From Myxococcales bacterium (GTDB taxonomy: Bacteria > Myxococcota_A > Polyangia > Haliangiales > Haliangiaceae): DNA of 64,000 nucleotides. Both the position numbers and the translations under genes were made by a program. Under the pieces are notes generated by a model that saw nothing but the letters and a program-made list of their open reading frames with translations, was not told the DNA's origin and did no database searches. Location: assembly GCA_016707895.1 (NCBI GenBank), contig JADJGV010000020.1:1-64000 (forward strand), written 5' to 3'. Below are positions 8,157-15,498 of this stretch, in pieces; the stretch's first letter is position 1, and each line of letters begins with the position of its first letter.

Positions 8157-8972
8157 ATGAGCCGGACGCCTGTCTTGACCGCGATGCTGTGGACCTCGGT
8201 GGGCACCGCCGCGCTCGGGTGCGGCGAGGTGACGACGCCGATCGTCGACGCCGCCGCATTCGACGCCCGGCCGGTCGACGCCGAGACCGTCGACGGGCCG
8301 CCGCCGGCGCTGAGCTACGCGGCCAGCCTGCAGATGCGGGCCGAGTGCGGCGGCGTCACCGAGGCGGCGACCCTGACCATCGAGAACGTCGCCGGCCAGG
8401 CGGTGACGATCACCAGCTTCGACACCACCGGCGGCTTTTTCATCAAGACCGCGACGCCGATCGCGATCGCGGTCGGGCAGCAGCTGCAGCTGGTGGTGAC
8501 CCCGCCGGCCGCGGTCATCGGCACCGATCGCGGCGGCGCCGAGGTCACCGGCACGCTGACGATCACCGCCGACCTCGGCGGCGCGCTCGCGCCGGTCGCC
8601 CTGTCGAGCACGATCGTCGGCGCCAACCTCGAGCTGGTCGACGCCGCCAGCCAGCCGATCGCGGCGATCGCCCTCGACAGCCTCGACGCGAGCTGTCCGG
8701 CGTCGCAGACGGTCTTCGTCCGCAACCAGGGCAACGCCGACGTCGACCTGTTCGTCAGCGGCGGCTCGAGCTTCACGCTCGGCGGCTTCAGCCCGTCGTC
8801 GACGGTGCCGGCCGGCGGCGCGGTCAGCCACGACGTCTTCGTCCAGACCTTCGGCGGCTGCGCCGGCAGCGAGACGTTCACCTACCAGGCCACCGGGCTG
8901 GTGTGCACCGACCCGCCGGCGCTGCAGGCCAGCTTCAACATCGCCGGCACCTCGGTCTGCTTCTGCAGCTGA
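8157..8972 (+). CDS. Lipoprotein with two Ig-like/ASH-type domains
   Basis: 271 residues. The signal peptide ends in AALGC (Cys22). An acidic linker is followed by two beta-sandwich-like segments of about 100 residues, each opening with a conserved Cys (MRAECGG, DASCPASQ) and using phrases such as LTIENVAGQAVTITSF and VFVRNQGNADVDLFV. This is the pattern of choice-of-anchor/ASH-like domains common in myxobacterial surface proteins. It ends in SVCFCS. The stop overlaps the next start by one base (TGATG), so it is likely co-expressed with the following glycosyltransferase. No enzymatic motif seen. Confidence 0.75.
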   Translation: MSRTPVLTAMLWTSVGTAALGCGEVTTPIVDAAAFDARPVDAETVDGPPPALSYAASLQMRAECGGVTEAATLTIENVAGQAVTITSFDTTGGFFIKTATPIAIAVGQQLQLVVTPPAAVIGTDRGGAEVTGTLTITADLGGALAPVALSSTIVGANLELVDAASQPIAAIALDSLDASCPASQTVFVRNQGNADVDLFVSGGSSFTLGGFSPSSTVPAGGAVSHDVFVQTFGGCAGSETFTYQATGLVCTDPPALQASFNIAGTSVCFCS

Positions 8973-9691
8973 TGACCGCGCCGCGCGTCGTCATCCTCTG
9001 CCCGTTCCTGACCCACGTCGAGCCGGCGTGCGAGCGCGGGCTGCGCGAGGCCGAGGGCGCCGGCTTCGAGGTCCGGCGGTTCGCCGCCACCGCCGCGGTC
9101 GATCGCACCCGCGGCGACGCCGCCCACGCCGCGCTGCAGGGCGGCGCCGACGCGATCCTGTGGATCGACTCCGACGTCGCGTTCACCGTCGCCGAGGTCC
9201 GCGCGTTGTGCGCTCACCGGCTGCCGGTGGTGGCCGGCCTCTACCCCAAGAAGGGCGTGCGCGACTTCGCGGTGCACCTCGAGCGCGGCACCACCGAGCT
9301 CGGCGTCGGCGACGCCGGCGGGCTGTACGACGTGCGCTACGTCGGCGCCGGCTTCCTCTACACCGAGCGGGTGGTGTTCGACGACGTCCGCCGCCACTTC
9401 GGCCTGCCGGTCTGCAACACCCGGTTCGGCGCGCCGACCGTGCCGTACTTCTTGCCGATGGTGGTCGCCGATCCCGAGGGCCCGCCGGGGGCGTACTGGT
9501 ACCTCGGCGAGGACTACGCGTTCTGCGAGCGGGCCCGCCAGGCCGGCCACAAGATCGTCGTCGACACGACGCTGCGGCTAGGCCACGTCGGCAGCTACAC
9601 CTACGGCTGGGAGGACGCGGGCCAGGCGGTGCCGCGGGTCACCGGCGCGCGCTTCCGCTACGGTCCGAGCGGCGTCGTCGACGGCGAGTGA
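8972..9691 (+). CDS. Putative glycosyltransferase with DxD motif
   Basis: 239 residues. Visible are VVILCPFLTHVEPACERGL at the start, ILWIDSDVAF (a DxD metal/nucleotide-sugar site), VVAGLYPKKG, YVGAGFLY and YLGEDYAFCERARQAG, the last resembling the ED motif of GT-A enzymes. This is the layout of Anp1-like or cellulose-synthase-like small glycosyltransferases. It is translationally coupled (TGATG) to the preceding lipoprotein gene, which may be linked to its product or simply share the promoter. Donor and acceptor unknown. Confidence 0.75.
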   Translation: MTAPRVVILCPFLTHVEPACERGLREAEGAGFEVRRFAATAAVDRTRGDAAHAALQGGADAILWIDSDVAFTVAEVRALCAHRLPVVAGLYPKKGVRDFAVHLERGTTELGVGDAGGLYDVRYVGAGFLYTERVVFDDVRRHFGLPVCNTRFGAPTVPYFLPMVVADPEGPPGAYWYLGEDYAFCERARQAGHKIVVDTTLRLGHVGSYTYGWEDAGQAVPRVTGARFRYGPSGVVDGE

Positions 9692-9720
9692 CGGGCTTGT
9701 CCGCCACCCCGGACGCCGCG

Positions 9721-9726
9721 TAGCAT
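9721..9726 (+). promoter_or_regulatory. Putative -10 element TAGCAT, leadered
   Basis: TAGCAT lies 43 bases before the ATG at 9770. Here the start has a good ribosome site (AAGGGGGA about 8 bases before ATG), so this is a leadered transcript, unlike most promoters in the window. A GC-rich stem (GCCGGCG/CGCCGGC) lies between. Confidence 0.45.
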
Positions 9727-9769
9727 CGCCGGCGGCGCGCTCCGCGCCGGCAGCCAAGGGGGAACTCCG

Positions 9770-10447
9770 ATGGACGACTACGAGGACTACGGCGGCGGAC
9801 CGTCGCCGCTGCGCATGTTCGGCCTGTTCAGCATGCTCGCGCCGGTGGTCGGCATGCTGCTGGCCGCGTCGCTGTGGGGCGTCGCGATCCTGTACGTCAT
9901 CGCGCGCTGGCGCCACCACCGCGCGGGCGTCGTCGATGGCCAGCTCGGGCTCAAGTTCGTGCTCCACCTGTTCCGGCTGCACGGCTACCAGCTCTTGCTG
10001 CTGGGCGGGTTCATGCTGCTGTACTCGATCCTGGCCAAGGGCAACTCGGAGATGCGGTCGCCGATCTGGCGCGCGGCGATGGGCTTCCTGACCGCCGGCG
10101 GCGTGGTCTTCGGCGCGCACACCGTGCTGCTGACGAAGACCAACCAGGCCGAGCAGCCGTTGATCGGGCGGATGTACAGCGGCCTGTCGCTGCTGCTCAC
10201 CGGCCTCATCGCGATGACCGGCCTGGTGCTCGGCACCCAGGCGCTGTTCGCCAAGGGCGACATGGGCAACGAGGGCCGCGGCTTCTGGTCGCTGGTGTTC
10301 GTCTATGGCGCCGCGTGGGTGGTGCAGGGCGCGGTGTTCGCCCGGGCCCAGCTCACCGGCCCCAGCCCCGACGGCCCGGGCACGCCGGGCGCGTCAGCGC
10401 CGCCGCCGCCGCCGATGCCCGAGCCGATGCGCCAGCCGCTGGCCTGA
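9770..10447 (+). CDS. Multi-pass membrane protein of unknown function
   Basis: 225 residues. Hydrophobic segments occur at roughly 16-42, 66-85, 101-120, 133-155 and 170-190, giving about five membrane helices. The N-terminus is acidic (MDDYEDYGGG) and the C-terminal 30 residues are Pro/Gly/Ala rich and presumably cytoplasmic or exposed. No family motif is recognised. It has a clear Shine-Dalgarno sequence. It converges on the KAP-type NTPase gene. I do not assign a function. Confidence 0.75.
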   Translation: MDDYEDYGGGPSPLRMFGLFSMLAPVVGMLLAASLWGVAILYVIARWRHHRAGVVDGQLGLKFVLHLFRLHGYQLLLLGGFMLLYSILAKGNSEMRSPIWRAAMGFLTAGGVVFGAHTVLLTKTNQAEQPLIGRMYSGLSLLLTGLIAMTGLVLGTQALFAKGDMGNEGRGFWSLVFVYGAAWVVQGAVFARAQLTGPSPDGPGTPGASAPPPPPMPEPMRQPLA

Positions 10448-10456
10448 GGCGCGCGC

Positions 10457-11527
10457 TCAGCGCAACAGCGCGGCGATCGCCGCGGCCAGCGGGCCCGCGA
10501 TCGGCCGCCGCTCGATCAGCGCGACCAGCTCGGCGGCGCGCCGCGGCCGCTCGGCGTCGCTCACCGGCGCCAGCCGCGGCCCGTCGAGCTCCGGCGCCAC
10601 CAGCCGCACCACCAGGTCGAGCGCCGCGCGGCGCAGGTCGCCGGTCAGGAGCGGCAGCGCCGCCGCCAGCGCGTTGACCGCGCGCTTGCCGTCGCGCGGC
10701 GTCTCGAGCAGCGCCAGCGCGAGGCCGTCGGCGCGGTCGGGATCGAACAGCGGCAGCACCGGATCGATGTCCTTGCCCAGGCGCGCCGCCGCGCGGGCCA
10801 GGCCGCCCGCCACCAGCCGCGCCAGCAGCGTGCGATCGGCCGGCGGGATCGCCAGCTCGACGGTGACCAGCCGGGCCACCGCGCCGTGATCGACGCCGGC
10901 CTGGCCGGCCAGCGCGCGGCGATCGTAGGCCAGCACGATGCACACGTACGGCAGCTGCGCGTACATCCGCAGCGCGACCAGCGTCGTGGCCAGCTCGCGA
11001 TCGGCGAGGCGATCGACGTGGTCGAGCGCGATCACCAGCCGCTTGCCGACCTGCTGCGCGTTCTCGGCCAGCTCGGCGGCGACGCTGTCGCTCGAGCGCT
11101 TGACCGCGCCGGCGACGTCGACCTTGACCCCGACCAGCCGCACCACCGTCGACACCACCTCGCCGTAGCGGGCCAGCGCGTCGCGGGCCGCGTCGGAGGT
11201 CTCGACCACGCCGGCGGCCTCGAAGTAGTCGGCGAGGTGCGCGTGCAGCGCGCCCAAGAGCGACTCGGCGCTCGGGTGCGCGGCGGCGTCGACCGCCACC
11301 ACCGCGGCGTCGCCGCGCTCGCTGACCTGGGCGTGGACCAGCCGCAGGAGGCTGGTCTTGCCGCTGCCGGCGGCGCCGACCACCCCGACCACCCGCGGCA
11401 TCGCCGCCGGCTCCGCGCAGGCCAGCTCGACGACGCGCTCGGCCAGCGGTCCGCGGCCCAGCAGGTCGTCGGCCGCGCGGCTGATGGGCACGTCGGGCAG
11501 GAGCTCGATCCCCGGGTCGATCGCCAT
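10457..11527 (-). CDS. KAP-type P-loop NTPase
   Basis: 356 residues. Walker A is GAAGSGKTS at 51-59, and Walker B is LVIALDHVDRL, with Asp-His instead of the common Asp-Glu/Asp-Asp. Around it are signatures of KAP/STAND-like NTPases: KVDVAGAVKRSSDSV before Walker B and MYAQLPYVCIVLAYDRRAL after it (strand 4 with the sensor Asp-Arg). KAP NTPases often sit at membranes, but no membrane helix is evident here. The C-terminal third is helical. It is divergent from pncA, with promoters only six bases apart. Role unknown. Confidence 0.8.
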   Translation of the reverse strand: MAIDPGIELLPDVPISRAADDLLGRGPLAERVVELACAEPAAMPRVVGVVGAAGSGKTSLLRLVHAQVSERGDAAVVAVDAAAHPSAESLLGALHAHLADYFEAAGVVETSDAARDALARYGEVVSTVVRLVGVKVDVAGAVKRSSDSVAAELAENAQQVGKRLVIALDHVDRLADRELATTLVALRMYAQLPYVCIVLAYDRRALAGQAGVDHGAVARLVTVELAIPPADRTLLARLVAGGLARAAARLGKDIDPVLPLFDPDRADGLALALLETPRDGKRAVNALAAALPLLTGDLRRAALDLVVRLVAPELDGPRLAPVSDAERPRRAAELVALIERRPIAGPLAAAIAALLR

Positions 11528-11533
11528 GGCCGG

Positions 11534-11539
11534 ACGATA
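11534..11539 (-). promoter_or_regulatory. Putative -10 element TATCGT, leaderless start
   Basis: On the minus strand TATCGT ends six bases before the ATG of the NTPase gene. It is back to back with the pncA -10 element. Confidence 0.65.
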
Positions 11540-11545
11540 CCCCGC

Positions 11546-11551
11546 TACAAT
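11546..11551 (+). promoter_or_regulatory. Putative -10 element TACAAT, leaderless start
   Basis: TACAAT, one base from the sigma-70 consensus, ends six bases before the pncA GTG. No -35-like sequence is obvious and there is no room for a Shine-Dalgarno site. Confidence 0.7.
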
Positions 11552-11557
11552 CGGCCG

Positions 11558-12178
11558 GTGACCCGCGCGCTCGTCCTGGTCGACCTGCAGTACGACTTCT
11601 GCCCTGGCGGCGCCCTGGCGGTGGCCGACGGCGACGCCACCGTCGCGGTCGCCACCCGGCTGATGCCGCGCTACCCGCTGGTGGTCGCGACCCAGGATCG
11701 CCACCCCGCCGACCACGGCAGCTTCGCTGCCAACCACCCCGGCCGCGCGCCGTACGAGGTGATCGACCTGCACGGCCTGGCCCAGGTGCTGTGGCCGGTG
11801 CACTGCGTGGTCGACACCCGCGGCGCCGCGCTCCACGACGACCTCGATCGCGCGCGCATCGCCGCGGTGTTCCCCAAGGGCACCGACCCCGCCGTCGACA
11901 GCTACAGCGGCTTCTGGGACAACGGCCGGCGCAAGGCTACCGGGCTCGGCGACTGGCTGCGCGCGCAGGGCGTCACCGAGGTCCACGTGCTGGGCCTGGC
12001 CACCGACTACTGCGTGCGCGCCACCGCGATCGACGCCGTCACCGACGGCTTCGCCTGCACGCTGATCGCCGACGGCTGCCGCGCCGTCGAGCTGGCGCCC
12101 GGCGACGGCGCGCGCGCGATCGAGGCGATGCGCGCCGCCGGCGTGACGATCGCGACCAGCGAGCAGATCGTCGGTTAA
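11558..12178 (+). CDS. pncA: Nicotinamidase
   Basis: 206 residues, normal for bacterial PncA. It hydrolyses nicotinamide to nicotinate in NAD salvage. The isochorismatase-fold catalytic triad is intact: Asp9 in LVDLQYDF, Lys107 in FPKGTDP and nucleophile Cys152 in LATDYCVRAT. The metal-site segment ATQDRHPADHGSF and the substrate segment SYSGFWDN are as in E. coli PncA. The GTG start follows the -10 element directly. It stands alone, divergent from the NTPase gene and followed by a separate ECF sigma gene. Confidence 0.95.
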   Translation: MTRALVLVDLQYDFCPGGALAVADGDATVAVATRLMPRYPLVVATQDRHPADHGSFAANHPGRAPYEVIDLHGLAQVLWPVHCVVDTRGAALHDDLDRARIAAVFPKGTDPAVDSYSGFWDNGRRKATGLGDWLRAQGVTEVHVLGLATDYCVRATAIDAVTDGFACTLIADGCRAVELAPGDGARAIEAMRAAGVTIATSEQIVG

Positions 12179-12232
12179 CGCTCCCGCCGCGCGCGCGTCC
12201 TGGGGGCATGACCTCCGGCGTGGGAACATGGC

Positions 12233-12817
12233 GTGTCGGCCCTTGAGCCGGCGGCGCCGCCGTCGCATCGTCGTGAGGTGGCCGCCTCCGTCGTCGACGC
12301 GACGATCGCCGAGCTGGTGGTGGCGGCCCAGGCCGGCAACCACGCCGCGTTCACGACGTTGTACGCGCGCTTCCACCGCGCGGTGCACGCGGTGGCGCTG
12401 GCCCGGGTCGGCGCGGCCGACGCGGCCGACGTCGTCCAGGACGTGTTCGCGCGGGCGTGGACCCGGCTGGGCAGCGTGCGCGAGCCGGCCGCGTTCGCCG
12501 GGTGGCTCATGACGATGGCCCGCCACCGCGCGATCGATCGCGCGCGCGCCCGCGGCGGCGGCGACGCGCCCGCGCAGGAGGTCGCGGTGGCGCCGGCGCC
12601 GACCGCCGAGGCCGCCGCGGCGCTGCGCGCGATCCGCGCGCTGCCCGAGGCCTACCGCGAGACCTTGCTGATGCGGCTGGTCGAGGGCCTGAGCGGCCCC
12701 GAGATCGCCGAGCGCACCGGCCTGACACCCGAGTCGGTCCGGGTAAACTTGCACCGCGGCATGAAGCTCCTGCGCGACCGGCTCGCCCCCCCGGCGACCA
12801 AGGGAGGGACGCCATGA
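12233..12817 (+). CDS. ECF-type RNA polymerase sigma factor
   Basis: 194 residues from a GTG start. Region 2 is seen in FTTLYARFHRAVHAVAL, ADVVQDVFARAW and GWLMTMARHRAIDRAR; region 4 in LPEAYRETLLMRLVEGLSGPEIAERTGLTPESVRVNLHRGMKLLRDRL, shown here in pieces of one continuous helix-turn-helix. The two are joined by a Pro/Ala linker. Its stop overlaps the start of the FecR-like gene by four bases (ATGA), the usual sigma/anti-sigma layout. No autoregulatory -35/-10 pair could be recognised upstream. Confidence 0.92.
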   Translation: MSALEPAAPPSHRREVAASVVDATIAELVVAAQAGNHAAFTTLYARFHRAVHAVALARVGAADAADVVQDVFARAWTRLGSVREPAAFAGWLMTMARHRAIDRARARGGGDAPAQEVAVAPAPTAEAAAALRAIRALPEAYRETLLMRLVEGLSGPEIAERTGLTPESVRVNLHRGMKLLRDRLAPPATKGGTP

Positions 12818-13842
12818 GCGGCGACTACCTGTGGGATCGCTCCGGCGCGGACCCCGAGGTCGCGCGGCTCGAGGGCCTGCTCGGCGGCCTGGCCCACGAC
12901 GCGCCGCTGGCGCCGCTGCCGCCGCGGCGCGATCGCCGGCGCGCGCTGATCGTCGGCGCGGGCGTGGTGGTGGTCGCGGCCGCGGTGGCGATCGCGGTCT
13001 GGGCGACGCGCGGGCCGCGCGCGCCGGCGCCCGACGGCTGCGGCGCCGGCGCCGCCGGCTTCGCGTTCACGTCGCGCGGCGGCCCGGCGCGCTGCGGCGG
13101 CGTCGCCACCGCCGGCGGCGTGCTGCCGGTCGGCGTCGCGCTCGAGACTCCGCCCGACGTCACCGCCGAGGTCACCGTCGCCGACATCGGCGCGCTGACC
13201 CTGGCCGGCGGCTCCGAGCTCACCCTGGCCGCCACCGGCGCCGATCAGCATCGCCTGCGCCTGGCCCACGGGCGGCTGTCGGCGCGCGTCACCGCGCCGC
13301 CGCGGCTGTTCGTCGTCGACACGCCCGCCGCGACTGCGATCGATCTGGGCTGCGCCTACGATCTGGCGGTGCTGACCGACGGTCGTACCCAGCTCACCGT
13401 CACCAGCGGCGTCGTCGAGCTGGCCGCCGGCGCGCGGCTGGCCCACGTCACCCGCGGCCACACCGTCACCACCGTCGCCGGCCGCGGCCCCGGCACGCCG
13501 GTCGCGGTCGGCGCCAGCCCGGCCTTCGCGGCGCTGGTCGCGCGCGTGGACGGCGGCGACGCGTCGGCGCTGGCGCCGCTGGTGGCCGCCGCCGGGGCCG
13601 GCGACACGCTGACCCTGTGGAACCTGCTCGCCAACGGCGCCGCCGCCGAGCGCCCGGCCATCCTGGCCCGCCTCGACGCGCTGTTCCCGCGCCCCGAGTG
13701 GCTGCTCGCCGACGACCTGGTGGCCGGCAAGCCCGATGCGATCGCCGGCCTGCGCGACGTGCTCACCAGCGGCGTGTGGCTGGCCCCCGACGCGCCGCCG
13801 TCGCCGCCGTCGCCCGACGCCAACCCCGGCGTCTGGCGCTAG
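12814..13842 (+). CDS. Anti-sigma/FecR-like membrane protein
   Basis: 342 residues with a Shine-Dalgarno AGGGAGG before the ATG. The N-terminal 40 residues are cytoplasmic and would contact the sigma factor; one membrane helix (about 43-66) follows. The outer part resembles a FecR domain: LTLAGGSELTLAATG, LRLAHGRLSARVTAPPRLFVVDTP and LTVTSGVVELAAGARLAHVTRGHTV. No zinc-binding HxxxCxxC motif is present. It probably holds the ECF factor in check and senses an envelope signal; this is inferred from its overlap with the sigma gene. The 11-unit repeat starts 12 bases after its stop. Confidence 0.8.
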   Translation: MSGDYLWDRSGADPEVARLEGLLGGLAHDAPLAPLPPRRDRRRALIVGAGVVVVAAAVAIAVWATRGPRAPAPDGCGAGAAGFAFTSRGGPARCGGVATAGGVLPVGVALETPPDVTAEVTVADIGALTLAGGSELTLAATGADQHRLRLAHGRLSARVTAPPRLFVVDTPAATAIDLGCAYDLAVLTDGRTQLTVTSGVVELAAGARLAHVTRGHTVTTVAGRGPGTPVAVGASPAFAALVARVDGGDASALAPLVAAAGAGDTLTLWNLLANGAAAERPAILARLDALFPRPEWLLADDLVAGKPDAIAGLRDVLTSGVWLAPDAPPSPPSPDANPGVWR

Positions 13843-13854
13843 CGCCAACGCCGC

Positions 13855-14161
13855 CGGCGGGCTTCCACGTGGGAGATGGCCCGGCGGGCTCCCACGTGGG
13901 GAGATGGCCCGGCGGGCTTCCACGTGGGAGATGGCCCGGCGGGCTTCCACGTGGGAGATGGCGGCGGGCTTCCACGTGGGAGATGGCCCGGCGGGCTTCC
14001 ACGTGGGAGATGGCGGCGGGCTTCCACGTGGGAGATGGCCCGGCGGGCTTCCACGTGGGAGATGGCCCGGCCGGCGGGCTTCCACGTGGGAGATGGCCCG
14101 GCGGGCTTCCGCGTGGGGAGATGGCCCGGCGGGCTTCCACGTGGGAGATGGCCCGGCGGGA
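13855..14161 (+). repeat. Eleven-unit tandem repeat centred on CACGTG
   Basis: Eleven consecutive units, mostly 27 bases, with variants of 24, 28 and 31 bases. Each reads GCGGGCTTCCACGTGGGAG followed by ATGGCCCG. Ten units keep the palindromic hexamer CACGTG; one has CGCGTG. Unit two has a 12-base perfect palindrome TCCCACGTGGGA. Length variants (a lost CCC, an extra G, an extra CCGG) change the reading frame, so I do not think it is translated although all frames stay open. It occupies most of the 414-base gap between the FecR-like gene and the cysteine-rich lipoprotein gene. Confidence 0.92.
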
Positions 14162-14209
14162 AGCGGGTGCGCCGCCTCCCGCGGGCGAACGCCGCCCCCC
14201 GAAAACGCC

Positions 14210-14235
14210 GACGCCCCGCATCGCTGCGGGGCGTC
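14210..14235 (-). terminator. Rho-independent-like terminator of the Cys-rich lipoprotein gene
   Basis: A perfect 10-base-pair stem GACGCCCCGC / GCGGGGCGTC with a six-base loop lies 21 bases past the minus-strand stop codon. On that strand it is followed after a few bases by GTTTTC, a weak U-tract. It also separates this gene from the tandem repeat. Confidence 0.7.
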
Positions 14236-14256
14236 TCGTCGGTCGCGTGCGCAGGT

Positions 14257-15138
14257 TCAGTCCGCGCGGCAGTGATCGAACGAGAACGACTGGCAGGTGC
14301 AGCCGGTGTCGCCCATCGTGCAGGCGCTACCGTCGGGGCGGGTGCAGTTCTGGCCGCTGTACACCGCGGTGCAGTCGTTGCGGCCCAGGCAGATGTTCTC
14401 GGTGTTCAGCACCTCGCAGGTCGGCGCCGACGTGCAGGTCTCGTAGGCGGCGCAGGTGCCGGTCCAGCAGCCGTCGAGGATCAGCGGCACCTGGCCCGCG
14501 GGGCAGGTCGGCGCGCCGAACGCGCAGGTGATGGTGCCCGCGCAGCTCGGGGCCGGCGGCGGGGGGGGCGGGGGCGGGGCGCCGGGGACGCAGGTCGAGC
14601 GGTCGGTGTCGCAGTGCTGATCGGCCGGGCAGTCGGCGTTGCTGGTGCAGACCGCGGTCTCCTCGCACGTGCCGCTCGGGCCGCAGTAGCAGCCGGCGGC
14701 GCACTCGGTGTCGCTGGTGCAGGTGGGGCCGTTGGGCAGGCAGACGCCGTCGTTCGCGCACGACATGCCGATCGGGCAGCCGGTCTCGAAGCAGGTCTGG
14801 CCGCAGCTGCGCGTCTCGGTGCCGGCCGGCACGCACGAGTTCGAGCAGTCGCAGGTCATGCCGGCGCCGCAGTCGGCGTCGGTCGAGCAGAAGCCGGCCT
14901 CGGCGCAGGTGCCGGTGGTCTCGTCGCAGTAGCAGCCCGACGCGCACTGCTGGTCGGTGCTGCAGTAGTAGCCGTCACCGCCACCGGGGACGCACACCGG
15001 GTTGCCCCAGTCGTCGTAGCTCTCGTAGGTGCCCGGAGGGCACATGTCGCCGTGGTGCTCCTCGCCGAAGTACAGCATGCACCCCGACAGGGTGCTGGCC
15101 ATCGCGAGGCCGAGACAGGCAAGGAGGGCTTTCTTCAT
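14257..15138 (-). CDS. Cysteine-rich secreted lipoprotein
   Basis: 293 residues. The signal peptide MKKALLACLGLAMASTLSGC ends in a classical lipobox (LSGC, Cys20). The mature protein has well over 30 cysteines in repeated units of about 30-40 residues, such as CSTDADCGAGMTCDCS and CTSNADCPADQHCDTD, i.e. a C-xx-D-x-(D/E)-C pattern of disulfide-rich EGF/Dickkopf-like repeats often seen on myxobacterial surface proteins. A polyproline stretch near the middle separates two such regions. A Shine-Dalgarno GGAG lies 11 bases before the ATG. It probably depends on the sigma-54-like promoter 65 bases upstream. Confidence 0.85.
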   Translation of the reverse strand: MKKALLACLGLAMASTLSGCMLYFGEEHHGDMCPPGTYESYDDWGNPVCVPGGGDGYYCSTDQQCASGCYCDETTGTCAEAGFCSTDADCGAGMTCDCSNSCVPAGTETRSCGQTCFETGCPIGMSCANDGVCLPNGPTCTSDTECAAGCYCGPSGTCEETAVCTSNADCPADQHCDTDRSTCVPGAPPPPPPPPAPSCAGTITCAFGAPTCPAGQVPLILDGCWTGTCAAYETCTSAPTCEVLNTENICLGRNDCTAVYSGQNCTRPDGSACTMGDTGCTCQSFSFDHCRAD

Positions 15139-15202
15139 GGCGACGTTCTCCGGATTCGGTGAGCAGTGGGGGAGCAGCGGGGTGACGACGTGTCCCTGAC
15201 AA

Positions 15203-15218
15203 AGCACTCGGCGTGCCA
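15203..15218 (-). promoter_or_regulatory. Sigma-54-type -24/-12 promoter for the Cys-rich lipoprotein
   Basis: On the minus strand the sequence reads TGGCACG-CCGA-GTGCT. The consensus is TGGCACG-N4-TTGCW, so all of the -24 box and the invariant GG and GC at the right spacing are present; only the first T of TTGC is changed. Transcription would start near 15192, leaving a leader of about 54 bases before the ATG. Confidence 0.75.
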
Positions 15219-15270
15219 CCTTGGCAGCGGGATCGAACCGTGCGGAATCGTGACGTTCTCTGGTGAATCA

Positions 15271-15290
15271 ACCGGCAGGATCCTGCCGGT
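15271..15290. promoter_or_regulatory. 20-base perfect palindrome, candidate enhancer site
   Basis: ACCGGCAGGATCCTGCCGGT is a perfect palindrome centred about 88 bases upstream of the start predicted for the sigma-54 promoter. That is the usual distance for binding sites of bacterial enhancer-binding proteins. It could instead act as a weak terminator for the epimerase gene, but no U-tract follows it on either strand. Confidence 0.5.
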
Positions 15291-15498
15291 CCCGCCCGAT
15301 CCGCGACAAAAACGTCCGGGATTTCATGGGGCAAGCCGATCGGGCAGGGTGTCAGGACCGTGACGCTCCCAGACGCGCCAACCTTGCGTTGGATCTGCGT
15401 CAACGAACGTCCACGGTCGACTGTAGCAATCCGTTCACACCTCGGTGGGAGGGAACGCCACGGCTGGGGCCCCGGGCACGGCGCGCCGATCACACCGC
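15291..15498. other. Intergenic, no feature recognised
   Basis: About 208 bases between the palindrome and the stop of the epimerase gene. It is somewhat less GC-rich than the coding DNA. I see no conserved open frame, hairpin with U-tract or TAnnnT promoter that clearly serves a neighbour. Confidence 0.4.

Noticed and set aside
12200..12235. ECF-type autoregulatory promoter (GGGAAC) before the sigma gene
   Set aside because: A GGGAAC is present but lies too close to the GTG and no matching -10 follows.
13855..14161. CRISPR array
   Set aside because: Units are contiguous head-to-tail copies without unique spacers, and no cas genes are near.
13736..14531. Long open frames running through the 27-bp repeat in several frames
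   Set aside because: They exist only because the repeat lacks stop codons. Unit length changes shift the frame, and the encoded sequence has no start signal or homology.
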